This document shows, in pieces, positions 26,441 to 36,060 of a stretch of DNA of 64,000 nucleotides. The position numbers and the translations under genes are program-made. Location of the stretch: positions 744,001-808,000 of the forward strand of contig NZ_GL833119.1 of assembly GCF_000185145.2 (NCBI RefSeq), read 5' to 3'. Under the pieces are notes generated by a model. It did not search any database, was not told the DNA's origin, and was given only the letters and a program-made list of their open reading frames with translations. Every line of letters begins with the position of its first letter. Position 1 is the first letter of the stretch. The DNA comes from Hoylesella oralis ATCC 33269. Lineage in GTDB: Bacteria > Bacteroidota > Bacteroidia > Bacteroidales > Bacteroidaceae.

Positions 26441-27664
26441 TTTGATGTCGTATTGACTGCTAAAGCGGTTTATCAACTGTTTGGAGTGAAACCTTTCGGG
26501 CATTATAGCTGCCTCGACAAGAGTATCCATCAACGTTTCCATAATCTTGTAACCGCTTAATTCCACATCGAGAACCGGTTTGCTTTGGTAAATCTTTTGT
26601 TTTGAGACCTCGATGCAGTGCTTGTAGGCATCGTGCTGTAACGGCGATATATGCTTGATTAGACTGTCTTCGAAGGTGCCGTTAAGAATTTCATTCTCGT
26701 GGTTTACGAATACTTTTACGCATTCATTTTCGAGCTTTCCGATAACACAGGCACGCATATATACCACCTTTTCATTTTCGTCACTTACGCCCTCTTCCTT
26801 TATTCTCTTAAGGATACCTTCCTTGGTTTGGTCGTCGAAGAAAGCAAGAAGCAAGTCCTCCGTTTCTTGGAACGACAGAATTTTCAGCTTATGCGAGTCT
26901 TCTATATCCATGATTTCGTAGCATATATCGTCGGCAGCTTCTACCAAAAAGACCAGCGGGTGGCGGGCATAGCGCAAAGGTTCGTTAGGTTTGGACTTGC
27001 AAATTATGCCCAATTCATCGGCTATTTTGCGATATGTGTCTCTTTCTGTGGCAAAGAAGCCGAACTTTCCATGGCTTCCGGCAAGTATGGATTCAAAGGG
27101 ATATTTGACTATACTGGCAAGAGTGGCGTACGTCATGACAAATCCACCGGTTCTTCTGCCTATGAATTGATGCGTAAGAAGACGGAAAGCGTTGGCATTT
27201 CCTTCAAAATGAGTGATGTCGTTCCAAAGGTCTTCGCTCACTTTCTCTTTGAGGTAAGCGCCGCGTCCCTCGCTAAAGTAGGTTTGGATGGCCTTTTCAC
27301 CGCTGTGACCGAACGGGGGATTTCCCATGTCGTGTGCCAAACATGCTGCGCTGACGATAGTTCCGATCTCCTCGAACCGTGTGTTTTTTAACTCCGGATA
27401 TTTCGTTTTTATCAGTTTTTGGGCCACATCATTGCCTAAAGACATGCCCACAGAGGCCACCTCAAGGCTATGGGTGAGGCGGTTGTGTACAAAGACTGAG
27501 CCCGGAAGAGGGAACACCTGCGTCTTGTTTTGCATTCGTCTGAAAGGCGCAGAGAAGATTAATCGGTCGTAATCCCGTTTGAATTCGGAGCGATCATCGT
27601 GCCTTTCAGCGTGACGTATTTCCTGTCCAAGGCGCTTATTCGATATAAGTAACTGCCAATTCAT
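26324..27664 (-). CDS. dgt: Deoxyguanosinetriphosphate triphosphohydrolase-like protein
   Basis: HD-domain enzyme that splits dGTP (or other dNTPs) to nucleoside and triphosphate. The motifs NRLTHSLEVASVG, CLAHDMGNPPFGHSGE (metal-binding His-Asp) and the later EAADDICYEIMDIEDSH are diagnostic; 446 aa is normal. The ATG at 27664 begins four bases after a TACTTTTG promoter element, so the message is probably leaderless. It is divergent from dut, another nucleotide-pool enzyme. Its 3' end is duplicated at 20974 on the other side of the peptide island. Confidence 0.93.
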   Translation of the reverse strand: MNWQLLISNKRLGQEIRHAERHDDRSEFKRDYDRLIFSAPFRRMQNKTQVFPLPGSVFVHNRLTHSLEVASVGMSLGNDVAQKLIKTKYPELKNTRFEEIGTIVSAACLAHDMGNPPFGHSGEKAIQTYFSEGRGAYLKEKVSEDLWNDITHFEGNANAFRLLTHQFIGRRTGGFVMTYATLASIVKYPFESILAGSHGKFGFFATERDTYRKIADELGIICKSKPNEPLRYARHPLVFLVEAADDICYEIMDIEDSHKLKILSFQETEDLLLAFFDDQTKEGILKRIKEEGVSDENEKVVYMRACVIGKLENECVKVFVNHENEILNGTFEDSLIKHISPLQHDAYKHCIEVSKQKIYQSKPVLDVELSGYKIMETLMDTLVEAAIMPERFHSKQLINRFSSQYDIKSNDLETRIMAVIDYISGMTDIYALDIYQKINGISLPIV

Positions 27665-27668
27665 ATCG

Positions 27669-27676
27669 CAAAAGTA
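27669..27676 (-). promoter_or_regulatory. dgt promoter, -7 element TACTTTTG
   Basis: Exact consensus on the minus strand, ending four bases from the dgt ATG; the expected transcription start coincides with the start codon. Confidence 0.6.
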
Positions 27677-27740
27677 ATGTAATTTTAGATAAATAGTTTC
27701 ATTTCTATAGTAAAAATTGAGTTATATGCCGATAATTCGT

Positions 27741-27748
27741 TATTTTTG
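27741..27748 (+). promoter_or_regulatory. dut promoter, -7 element TATTTTTG
   Basis: TATTTTTG plus C, 18 bases before the dut ATG; drives the four-gene dut operon. Confidence 0.6.
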
Positions 27749-27766
27749 CACCATATTTATTTTATT

Positions 27767-28204
27767 ATGGTGAGAATAAAATTGATCAACAAGGGGCACC
27801 ATCCGCTGCCGGAGTATGCCACCTCTCTGAGTGCCGGAATGGACCTGCGTGCCAATATCGAAGCACCGATAATTCTCCGGCCCATGGAGCGCAGGCTCAT
27901 TCCGACAGGCCTTTACATGGCTCTTCCCGCAGGTTTCGAGGCTCAAGTGCGGCCTCGTAGCGGTCTTGCCCTTAAGCATGGTATCACCGTTTTGAATACT
28001 CCGGGGACGATAGATGCCGATTATCGTGGTGAAATCATGGTACTGCTTATCAATTTTTCGCAGGATGATTTTGTGATAAACGATGGCGAACGTATCGCTC
28101 AAATGATTATTTCTCGCCATGAGCAAGCAGACTTAGAAGTAGTAAAAGAACTTGATGAGACAGAACGAGGTGCCGGTGGCTACGGCCATACAGGAGTGAA
28201 ATAG
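27767..28204 (+). CDS. dut: dUTP pyrophosphatase
   Basis: Trimeric enzyme converting dUTP to dUMP, keeping uracil out of DNA and supplying dTMP synthesis. All five dUTPase motifs are visible: [30 protein letters not shown] and the C-terminal glycine-rich arm [10 protein letters not shown]. The start is ATG 27767 ([10 protein letters not shown]); the earlier in-frame TTG lies in the promoter. Length 145 aa is normal. The order dut, TPR, DUF4292, EnvC is one I recall from other Bacteroidales genomes. Confidence 0.97.
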   Translation: MVRIKLINKGHHPLPEYATSLSAGMDLRANIEAPIILRPMERRLIPTGLYMALPAGFEAQVRPRSGLALKHGITVLNTPGTIDADYRGEIMVLLINFSQDDFVINDGERIAQMIISRHEQADLEVVKELDETERGAGGYGHTGVK

Positions 28205-28225
28205 AAATAAAACCCGATTATAACG

Positions 28226-30016
28226 TTGAACATTTTTTCCAAATATACTGCATTCTTTACGGTCGCATTTGTGTTAACAATGGCGATTGTTCCTTCTTTT
28301 GCTTTTGAGAACGGCAGATATGCCGATAAAAAATCGGATGTAAATCGTCTTTCTCCGAATGACAGGAAACGTTACGATTACTTCTTTCTTGAGGCTATGC
28401 GACAACAAAATGCCGGTCATTTCGATGCCGCATACGATCTTCTCAACCATTGTCTTGAGATTGATTCTACTGCAGCCGAGGCATATTATATGCTTGCCAT
28501 GTATCTTACCGAGCTGAAGAAAGATACTCTTGCCCTGCAGAATATAGAGAGAGCCGCCGCTTTAGACTCGACTAACGAGACTTATCAGGAACGTGTAGCT
28601 CAATATTATATCAGTATGGGCGATTACGACCGTGCCATTTTATCTTATGAGAGGCTTTATGCAGCGAACCATGAACGTACCGATGTGCTCAATATCCTTG
28701 TACAATTGTATCAACAAAAGAAATCTTATTCGGATATGTTGAATACAATCAATCGGATCGAACAGGCCGAAGGAACCAGCGAGGAGATCACCCTGTCGAA
28801 GATGAGAGTGTACGAAATGATGGGTGACAGCAAGGCGGCGTACAAGACTTTGAAGAACTTATCGGACACACATCCTAATGATTTGAACTATAGGATTATG
28901 CTTGGTAATTGGCTCATGCAGAATAAAAGGGAGAAAGAGGCTTATAAGATATTTATAAGTGCTTTGAAGGAAGAGCCCGATAACTCGTATGCACAGACAT
29001 CGCTTTACGATTATTACAACACTGTAGGTACTAAAGAACAAGCACAGACGTTGCGTGATGCCATACTGTTGAGCAAGAAAACTCCTTCTCAAACTAAGAT
29101 GTTGCTTTTACAGGAGGTTATTAAAAATAACGAGGATCAGACCGTTAGCGATAGTACACAGATACTGAAACTTTTCGATAGGGTAATGGCAGCCGACGTT
29201 CACAATGCGGATATCGCAACTTTAAAGGCTGCTTATATGACGTTGAAGAAGATGCCGCAGGCAATGGTCGACAGCGCTTTGCAGCATGTTCTTGATATCT
29301 CTCCCGACAATGCCGGTGCCCGAATGCAACTTATCCGTTCGTATTTGGATAAAAAAGATTGGGATAAGATCATCTATCTGTGCAAACCGGGCATGCAATA
29401 CAATCCGGAAGAGATGGCTTTCTATTACTTCATGGGGTGGTCTTACTTCCAGAAAGGCGACTCAGATGCCGCACTCGATGCATTCAGGCGGGGGGTAAGT
29501 GAGATCAATTCGCAGAGTGATCCCGATATAGCCAGTGATTTTTATGCAATGATGGGCGATATCTTGCACCAGAAGGGTAATCGTGTAGAGGCCTTTGCTG
29601 CATATGATAGTTGCCTCCAATGGAAATCTGACAACATTTATTGCTTGAACAACTACGCATATTACCTCAGTGAAGAAGGCGAAAACCTACAGAAAGCCGA
29701 ACAAATGAGTTATAAAACGATTAAGTCGGAGCCTAAGAATTCGACGTTCCTCGATACGTATGCATGGATTCTTTTTATGGAGCAGCGCTACGCCGAAGCC
29801 AAAATATACATCGATCAAGCCATACAAAACGATACCGATTCGGTAAAGAACGCGGTTGTGATAGAGCATGCGGGCGACATATATGCTATGAACGGAGATA
29901 CCCGACAGGCACTACAGTATTGGCAGGAGGCCGTGAAAGCAGGAGGAGACAGTGCTCTTTTGCAGCGTAAAATCAAACTGAAAAAGTATATTCCCGTAGA
30001 GAATAAGAAGAAATAG
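28226..30016 (+). CDS. Exported tetratricopeptide-repeat protein
   Basis: A 596-aa protein with a signal peptide (about 1-26, ending VPSFAF) and about twelve TPR units across the rest (for example AAEAYYMLAMYLTELKKD, DVLNILVQLYQQKKSYSD, YYFMGWSYFQKGDSDAALD). It probably acts as a periplasmic scaffold; no enzyme motif is seen. The only start that keeps the signal peptide is TTG 28226; the first ATG lies at about codon 20, inside the signal peptide. It sits 21 bases behind dut and 18 before the DUF4292 lipoprotein. Confidence 0.85.
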   Translation: MNIFSKYTAFFTVAFVLTMAIVPSFAFENGRYADKKSDVNRLSPNDRKRYDYFFLEAMRQQNAGHFDAAYDLLNHCLEIDSTAAEAYYMLAMYLTELKKDTLALQNIERAAALDSTNETYQERVAQYYISMGDYDRAILSYERLYAANHERTDVLNILVQLYQQKKSYSDMLNTINRIEQAEGTSEEITLSKMRVYEMMGDSKAAYKTLKNLSDTHPNDLNYRIMLGNWLMQNKREKEAYKIFISALKEEPDNSYAQTSLYDYYNTVGTKEQAQTLRDAILLSKKTPSQTKMLLLQEVIKNNEDQTVSDSTQILKLFDRVMAADVHNADIATLKAAYMTLKKMPQAMVDSALQHVLDISPDNAGARMQLIRSYLDKKDWDKIIYLCKPGMQYNPEEMAFYYFMGWSYFQKGDSDAALDAFRRGVSEINSQSDPDIASDFYAMMGDILHQKGNRVEAFAAYDSCLQWKSDNIYCLNNYAYYLSEEGENLQKAEQMSYKTIKSEPKNSTFLDTYAWILFMEQRYAEAKIYIDQAIQNDTDSVKNAVVIEHAGDIYAMNGDTRQALQYWQEAVKAGGDSALLQRKIKLKKYIPVENKKK

Positions 30017-30034
30017 ACTAAAAATAATTGAATT

Positions 30035-30931
30035 ATGAGGATGAAGATAACGAAAATATTATTCTTTTCAGTAATTGCATTGCTGATGGTTTCATGCGTT
30101 TCAAAGAGAGTGTTGGTCGATCAGACACCTAAGAGCAGCACGCAAAAAAGTATGCCTTCTGCACAGTCTGCTGCTGTTCAACAGCTCACTTTTGTGCAGA
30201 AAGTGTCCGATAATCAGATATATGTCAAGAATATCGTAGGCAATATGTCGTTTAATTTGCAGGCTGCAGGCAAAGATATTACCGTGCCCGGTTCTGTTCA
30301 CATGCGTAAAGACGAGGTAATTCGTTTGCAGTTATTCATACCATTGCTTGGAAGCGAGATCGGAAGATTGGAGTTTACGCCCGATTATGTACTCGTTATC
30401 GATCGTTTGCACAAGGAGTATATCAAGGCAGATTATAATCAATTGGACTTTTTGCGCAATAACGGACTTACCTTCTACAGTCTGCAAGCCCTTTTTTGGA
30501 ACCAGCTGTTATTGCCCGGAAAGCAAAAGGTATCGGAGTCGGACTTAAAGAGTTTCAGTGCTCAATTGGCCTCCTCGGGGGATAATATACCTGTTACATT
30601 GCAGAATGGCAATATGAAATATCAATGGAATGCCGATAGGAATACCGGTCGAATTAATGAGACAACGGTAACATACACCAGTGCCGAGCACGGAAATTCT
30701 ACGCTCAACTGGGCTTATTCCGACTTCCGAAGCGTGGGAGTAAAGCTCTTTCCCGCAAAACAAGTGTTCCAATTCTCTACCGATGCTACTAAAACAACGC
30801 AGAAAGCCCGTATAAGTATCTCTATGAGTGATGTGAGTACGGATGCCAAATGGGATGCTCATTCTGCCGTTTCATATAAATATAAAAGGGTTGAGGCAAA
30901 GGATGTGCTTGGTAAAATATTGAACATGTAA
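30035..30931 (+). CDS. DUF4292 outer-membrane lipoprotein (LolB-like fold suspected)
   Basis: A 298-aa lipoprotein with the lipobox LLMVSC (Cys21), a Ser/Gln-rich linker and a DUF4292 domain whose pattern of strands (GSVHMRKDEVIRLQLFIPLL, DYVLVIDRLHKEYIKAD, FYSLQALFWNQLLLPG) resembles LolB/LolA half-barrels. Function is unproven; the neighbours (TPR scaffold, EnvC-like activator) point to an envelope role. It is followed directly by the EnvC gene, whose ATG is one base after the stop. Confidence 0.82.
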   Translation: MRMKITKILFFSVIALLMVSCVSKRVLVDQTPKSSTQKSMPSAQSAAVQQLTFVQKVSDNQIYVKNIVGNMSFNLQAAGKDITVPGSVHMRKDEVIRLQLFIPLLGSEIGRLEFTPDYVLVIDRLHKEYIKADYNQLDFLRNNGLTFYSLQALFWNQLLLPGKQKVSESDLKSFSAQLASSGDNIPVTLQNGNMKYQWNADRNTGRINETTVTYTSAEHGNSTLNWAYSDFRSVGVKLFPAKQVFQFSTDATKTTQKARISISMSDVSTDAKWDAHSAVSYKYKRVEAKDVLGKILNM

Positions 30932-32518
30932 ATGAGAAGAAGTGTAGTTATAGGGACAATATTGTTGTTTACCTTTACTTTGTCTGCCCAGAAAAGGCAT
31001 ACGACAAAGAGAACCGTTGTGCGTAAAACAGCTGTTGTCCGAAAGAAAACAACGCCTAAAAAAACAAAGTCTGCCGCAGTTTACAGCAATGCATCTATCA
31101 GAGGATTGCAAAACCAGCGCTTACAAATACAGAAAAAGATAAGACAACAGGAACAAGCATTGCGTGCCAATCAGGCCGATGTGAAGAAAAGACTGCAAAA
31201 TCTCATGCTGCTTAATACCGAAATCAGTGAGCGACAGAAGAGTATTGAGGGCATTGAAGAAGAAATACACCATATAAACGGTAATATCAACATACTTAAA
31301 ACTCAACTTAAAACACTCGAACAACAGCTTGAAGAGCGCAAGGCCAATTACGTGAAATCCATGCGCTACATGGCACGTCATCAGCAGGTACAGGATAAAC
31401 TGATGTTTGTTTTCTCTGCTAAAGACCTTGCCCAAATGTATCGGAGGTTACGTTTTGTGAAAGAATATGCGGCTTATCAGAAGGTACAGGGCGAGATCGT
31501 GAAGAATAAACAGGCGCAAATTACCGACAAACACCGACAATTGCAGGCCGTAAAGGGGCAGAAGAATAATCTGCTTTACCAAGGACGAAAAGAACGGACT
31601 GCGCTTCAAGGACAGCAAACCGAACAACAAAACGTGGTAAATACGTTGCAGAAGCAGCAGAAGACGATACAGAAAGTTATTGCAGAGCAACGGAAAAAAG
31701 ATGCTGCCCTTAATGCTCAAATCGATCGGCTGGTGGCTATAGAAGTGGAAAAAGCCCGTGTCCGTGCCATTGCGGAGGCCAAACGTAAGGCCGAAGCTGC
31801 CGCCGCTGCCAAGCGTAAAGCCGAAGAATTGGCCCGCCGTAAGGCTGCTGCAGAGGCCGAAGCCCGTGAAAATGCACGGAAAATAGCTGAGGCCAAAGCA
31901 CGTGAGGCACGGTTGAAAGAGGAAGCACGTGCGGCAAATGAAGCCAATGATAAGGCTCGTCGTGAGCGTACTGCACAAGCTGCAAGAGAAGCGGAGGCCG
32001 CACGTATAGCTGTAGAACGTAAGGCCGCGGCAGAAGATAGCCGTAACAAAAAGGAGATAGCTGCGGCCCGTAAAAACGTAGAAGATGCCCGACGGATGAG
32101 TTCGGCAGACCGTATGATGAGCGGAGGTTTTGAGGCTAACCGAGGCAGACTGCCCATGCCGATCACCGGAAGCTACCGTATAGTGAGCCATTATGGGCAA
32201 TATAACGTAGAAGGATTGAAAAACGTAACGCTTGACAATAAGGGAATTAACATCTTGGGAGGCGCCGGATGCCAAGCACGTTCTATATACGATGGCGAAG
32301 TTAGTGCCGTTTTCGGCTACAGCGGATCAATGGTAGTCATGGTACGTCATGGTGCTTACATCTCTGTATACTGCAACTTGCGCTCCGTGAGCGTCAGTCG
32401 TGGGCAAAAGGTGTCCACCCGACAGGTGCTTGGTGCCGTGGGTGCCGATAACATCTTGCAGTTTCAGTTGCGCAGAGAAACCGCTAAACTGAATCCTGAA
32501 GTATGGCTCGGGCGATGA
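30932..32518 (+). CDS. EnvC-like murein hydrolase activator (degenerate LytM domain)
   Basis: A 528-aa periplasmic protein: signal peptide (about 1-21), a basic linker, long coiled coils (about 60-270), an Ala/Arg/Glu-rich helical stretch (about 270-390) and a C-terminal M23/LytM domain. The zinc ligands of active M23 peptidases are missing: the first motif reads NKGIN in place of HxGxD, YCNL replaces YxHL and ILQFQ replaces HLHFE. This is the pattern of EnvC/NlpD factors that switch on amidases and do not cut murein. Last gene of the dut operon. Confidence 0.88.
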   Translation: MRRSVVIGTILLFTFTLSAQKRHTTKRTVVRKTAVVRKKTTPKKTKSAAVYSNASIRGLQNQRLQIQKKIRQQEQALRANQADVKKRLQNLMLLNTEISERQKSIEGIEEEIHHINGNINILKTQLKTLEQQLEERKANYVKSMRYMARHQQVQDKLMFVFSAKDLAQMYRRLRFVKEYAAYQKVQGEIVKNKQAQITDKHRQLQAVKGQKNNLLYQGRKERTALQGQQTEQQNVVNTLQKQQKTIQKVIAEQRKKDAALNAQIDRLVAIEVEKARVRAIAEAKRKAEAAAAAKRKAEELARRKAAAEAEARENARKIAEAKAREARLKEEARAANEANDKARRERTAQAAREAEAARIAVERKAAAEDSRNKKEIAAARKNVEDARRMSSADRMMSGGFEANRGRLPMPITGSYRIVSHYGQYNVEGLKNVTLDNKGINILGGAGCQARSIYDGEVSAVFGYSGSMVVMVRHGAYISVYCNLRSVSVSRGQKVSTRQVLGAVGADNILQFQLRRETAKLNPEVWLGR

Positions 32519-32909
32519 AGAGCTACTTACTTCTTCTGCCGCTCTTATCCTTTAAGGTAATGGAATAGGGGGGCAACAGGCGGAAGCAGTTTCCTTTTCT
32601 TTATTTTTTCTTATGCAATATTCGGGCAATAAAGTTTCTTTTGCACTCTTTTTTGTAAGGGGAATAATATTTAAACAGAGAAAACAAAAAGAGAGGTGAT
32701 AATTTCCGAGATATGAACTATAAGAATTTGGTTTATTTAAATCCTCCTTATAAAATATTTGTTTGGTTTAAAATACTTCGATAGACCTATGGCTTATGCT
32801 ACGTAGGCCTATAGCTTGTTGGCGTTAGGTGTACTGTTTATCGAAGCCACTCCTTATAAACGCTATGAACGAGTGGACAAAAAGTGAAAGACAGAAGCGG
32901 CAGATAGCT
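32519..32909. other. Convergent intergenic region, no gene seen
   Basis: About 390 bp between the ends of the EnvC and M20 genes. It holds a short imperfect repeat (CCTATGGCTT and CCTATAGCTT, 32786-32817) and no clear terminator hairpin or ORF. Confidence 0.45.
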
Positions 32910-33974
32910 TTACAATTCGGCACCGTCGAGTAGTTTTATATACGTGTCTATCGCCGTCGAAATCTCGCTTATTTTGATATATTCGTCAGCTGAATGTGAC
33001 CTCGACGACTCGCCCGGACCAAGTTTAAACGATGGGAAGGGCATTAAGGCCTGATCACTGAGGGTGGGAGAGCCGAAAGGTTGCATGCCCATAGATACTG
33101 CCTTGCGGATAAGCGGATGATGTGTGTCGATGCAAGACGGACTTAAACGGAGCGAACGTGCACTGACTTCGCTCTTCAGATGGCTCTTTATAATCTCGTA
33201 CACCTCTCGATTGGTATAACATTCGTTGGTTCTAACGTCTACAACCATAGTGCATGTATCGGGTACTACGTTGTGTTGTGTGCCCGCATTGATCATGGTA
33301 ACGTTCATCTGCGTGAGCCCTAAGAAGTCGCTAACCTTGCTGAAGCGATAACTGTGCAGCCATTCAAGGTCTTCGAGCGCCTCATAGATGGCATTCACTC
33401 CTTCGCCCCGTGCTGCATGGCCGCTCTTGCCGCGGGCGATAATATCGAGCACCATCAGTCCTTTTTCGGCAACTGCCGGTTGCATGCCTGTGGGTTCGCC
33501 CACCAAGGCAGTACTTATAAGCGGCACGAAAGGCAATACACGGCTGATACCATTAATTCCTGATACTTCTTCTTCGGCCGAAGCAAGGTAAATAACGTTA
33601 TATCTTTGGGGCTTGGATGTCAAAAATCTGAACGTCTGAAGTAAAGATACCAGCCCTCCCCCGCAGTCGTTGCTGCCCAAACCATACAGCCTGTCGCCTT
33701 CGATCGTGGGGACAAACGGCTCTCGAGTCCACGAATTTACCGGTTTCACCGTATCTATATGTGCATTGAGCAGCAGCGTTGGGCGCATTGTATCGAAGTT
33801 CGGATCGGTTATCCATACGTTGTTGCCCTCGCGTTTGTGGCTGAAACCGTAACTACGGATAGCTTCCGCCAGCACTTCTGCCGCCTTTTCTTCCTGCCGG
33901 CTGACGGACGGAGTGGCTATAAGAGCCTTGAGCAGTGCCACTGCATCGTCTGTATATTCCTGATATTTCATCAT
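32910..33974 (-). CDS. argE: M20 family metallo-hydrolase, likely N-acyl-ornithine deacetylase
   Basis: Di-zinc M20 deacylase of 354 aa. Metal and catalytic motifs are present: LLNAHIDTVKP, LGSNDCGGG, SAEEEVSG, and the dimerisation domain with KSGHAARG. Length and sequence fit the Bacteroidetes ArgE-type enzyme (N-succinylornithine deacetylase in arginine synthesis), but no arg gene is near, so substrate is uncertain. The start is ATG 33974 (MMKYQEY); the open frame extends to 34184 but that part lies upstream of the promoter and is not protein-like. The message is probably leaderless. Confidence 0.8.
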   Translation of the reverse strand: MMKYQEYTDDAVALLKALIATPSVSRQEEKAAEVLAEAIRSYGFSHKREGNNVWITDPNFDTMRPTLLLNAHIDTVKPVNSWTREPFVPTIEGDRLYGLGSNDCGGGLVSLLQTFRFLTSKPQRYNVIYLASAEEEVSGINGISRVLPFVPLISTALVGEPTGMQPAVAEKGLMVLDIIARGKSGHAARGEGVNAIYEALEDLEWLHSYRFSKVSDFLGLTQMNVTMINAGTQHNVVPDTCTMVVDVRTNECYTNREVYEIIKSHLKSEVSARSLRLSPSCIDTHHPLIRKAVSMGMQPFGSPTLSDQALMPFPSFKLGPGESSRSHSADEYIKISEISTAIDTYIKLLDGAEL

Positions 33975-33978
33975 GTTA

Positions 33979-33986
33979 CAAAGATA
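33979..33986 (-). promoter_or_regulatory. M20 hydrolase promoter, -7 element TATCTTTG
   Basis: Exact consensus ending four bases from ATG 33974. Confidence 0.6.
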
Positions 33987-34191
33987 AGTATATAATCCAA
34001 TTAAAAGAATACAATTCGTTCTATTTTTATAATTTGGGCTTAAAATAGAACAAAAAGATACTTTTATTGCTGTTTTCCCGTTAAATCGGTATGTGCAGGG
34101 CCCCCGTCCGTTCTTCTTTATAAATACGTTTATAAACGCAAGAATAGCGAAAAAAAGAAAGCAGTAATTTTGTGTTTCTGCCAAATTAGCT

Positions 34192-34199
34192 TATCTTTG
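34192..34199 (+). promoter_or_regulatory. Acyl-CoA synthetase promoter, -7 element TATCTTTG
   Basis: Exact consensus, 21 bases before ATG 34221. A second match, TAATTTTG, lies at 34165-34172. Confidence 0.6.
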
Positions 34200-34220
34200 C
34201 ATCAATAAAAGGATAAACTT

Positions 34221-36029
34221 ATGCAGACAAAATGTCATCTTTCGGTGCTCATTCATGAACAGGCAAAGAAATATGGTATGCGTGATGCCATCACGTTCAG
34301 GAACTTCGGAAGCCTTAAGTGGAAGACTGTGTCGTGGAATCAGTTCTCTCTTCGGGTGAAACAAGTGTCGAATGCCATGCTCAACCTTGGCGTCAAGCCG
34401 CAGGAGAATATTGCCGTGTTTTCGCAAAACTGCATACAGTATCTTTATACAGACTTCGGTGCCTACGGTATAAGGGCCGCCTCGGTGCCTTTCTATGCCA
34501 CAAGTAGCGAGCAACAAATACAATATGTCTTGAATGATGCTAATGTTCGTTTCCTTTTTGTGGGCGAACAAGAACAGTATGATAAGGCACATCGCATATT
34601 TGCACTATGCTCCTCGTTGGAACGTATTATTATTTTCGATCCGAGTGTACGTATCAGTACTCACGATCCCAACGCATTGTATTTCGAAGATTTCATTGCT
34701 TTAGGCGAGAATTTTCCACGGCAGGCCGAGGTTGAAAACCTCTATCGTCAGGCTAACGATAAAGATATTTGCAACATACTTTATACGAGTGGCACCACCG
34801 GAGAGAGCAAAGGAGTGGTTCTCACCTATGGGCAATACCGCGCAGGGCTCGATGCAAACGATAAATGTGTGCCGGTTAGCGAGAAAGATCGGGTAATCAA
34901 TTTCTTGCCTTTTACCCATATATTCGAACGGGCTTGGTCGTATCTTGCTCTTTCAGAGGGTGCACAGCTCATCGTGAATACCTATCCAAAGGAGATACAA
35001 CAGTCTATGCGGGAAACACACCCTACAAGTATGTCGAGTGTACCGCGCTTCTGGGAGAAGGTTTATATTGCTGTAAAAGACCGAATGGACCGTTCCGGCA
35101 GCGTTCAACAGAAACTTTTCTACCATGCTTTGGCCGTTGGAAAGCGGCATAATATAGACTATTTGAGTAAAGGAAAGCGTCCTCCGTTGCCTTTGATGCT
35201 TGAATATAAGGTGTTGAACAGGTCTATTTTGAGCATTGTCCGTAAACAGCTCGGACTCGAAAAGCCCAATATATTCCCGACCGCCGGTGCTACCGTGTCG
35301 CCCGAAATCGAAGAATTCGTGCATTCCATCGGGCTGAATATGATCGTAGGCTATGGCCTTACCGAGAGTTTGGCCACAGTGTCGTGCGATCATGCAGGCA
35401 AACCGTTTACGGTAGGCTCTGTGGGTAGGATTATTGAAGGTGTTGAAGTGAAGATATCGGATAACGGAGAAATCTTGCTGAAAGGCCCAACCATCACCCC
35501 CGGGTATTATCATCGTGATGCCGTTAACCTAAAAGTATTCGATAAAGACGGCTATTTTCATACGGGAGATGCGGGGTATATCAAGAACGGAGAGTTGTTC
35601 TTGAAAGATCGTATTAAAGATTTGTTCAAGACGAGTAACGGAAAATACATCGCTCCGCAGCAGGTGGAAGCCATGCTCTTGGTAGATAAGTTTATTGATC
35701 AGGTTGCGGTCGTGGCAGATAGACGTAAGTTCGTGTCGGCATTGGTGGTACCTGAATTTCCGTTACTCGAGGAGTTTGCGCGCGAACATCGTATCCCCTT
35801 CGAGACACGTGAAGACCTTTGTGCGAACCAACAAGTTTATGATATGATCAAAACCCGTATCGATACGTTGCAACAGCCGTTGGCTTCTTACGAGCAAATC
35901 AAACGCTTTACGCTTCTTGCACACCACTTTTCGATGGAATCGGGGGAGCTTACAAATACGCTAAAGCTCAAACGAACGGTCATATATAAAAATTTTAATA
36001 AGGAAATAGAGAAAATGTATGAAGAGTAG
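34221..36029 (+). CDS. Long-chain fatty-acid--CoA ligase (AMP-forming)
   Basis: Activates fatty acids to acyl-CoA through an acyl-adenylate, at the inner membrane face. The AMP-binding loop YTSGTTGESKGVVLTYGQ, the motif GYGLTESLA and the C-terminal hinge TGDAGYIKNGELFLKDRIKDLFKTSNGKYI are all present; 602 aa fits the long-chain (FadD15-like) group. Followed after 31 bases by prfB, probably on the same transcript, a pairing without obvious functional logic. Confidence 0.93.
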   Translation: MQTKCHLSVLIHEQAKKYGMRDAITFRNFGSLKWKTVSWNQFSLRVKQVSNAMLNLGVKPQENIAVFSQNCIQYLYTDFGAYGIRAASVPFYATSSEQQIQYVLNDANVRFLFVGEQEQYDKAHRIFALCSSLERIIIFDPSVRISTHDPNALYFEDFIALGENFPRQAEVENLYRQANDKDICNILYTSGTTGESKGVVLTYGQYRAGLDANDKCVPVSEKDRVINFLPFTHIFERAWSYLALSEGAQLIVNTYPKEIQQSMRETHPTSMSSVPRFWEKVYIAVKDRMDRSGSVQQKLFYHALAVGKRHNIDYLSKGKRPPLPLMLEYKVLNRSILSIVRKQLGLEKPNIFPTAGATVSPEIEEFVHSIGLNMIVGYGLTESLATVSCDHAGKPFTVGSVGRIIEGVEVKISDNGEILLKGPTITPGYYHRDAVNLKVFDKDGYFHTGDAGYIKNGELFLKDRIKDLFKTSNGKYIAPQQVEAMLLVDKFIDQVAVVADRRKFVSALVVPEFPLLEEFAREHRIPFETREDLCANQQVYDMIKTRIDTLQQPLASYEQIKRFTLLAHHFSMESGELTNTLKLKRTVIYKNFNKEIEKMYEE

Positions 36030-36060
36030 GCTGCCGCTCTCTCAGGAAAACAGATAAGGA

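Noticed and set aside
31448..32275. 275-codon Phe/Leu/Cys-rich frame opposite the EnvC gene
   Set aside because: It mirrors the Ala/Arg/Lys/Glu-rich coiled coil of EnvC; the composition is explained by complementing those codons.
33975..34184. N-terminal extension of the M20 hydrolase
   Set aside because: The extra 70 residues lie upstream of an exact -7 promoter element, are Cys/Phe-rich and do not belong to the M20 fold.
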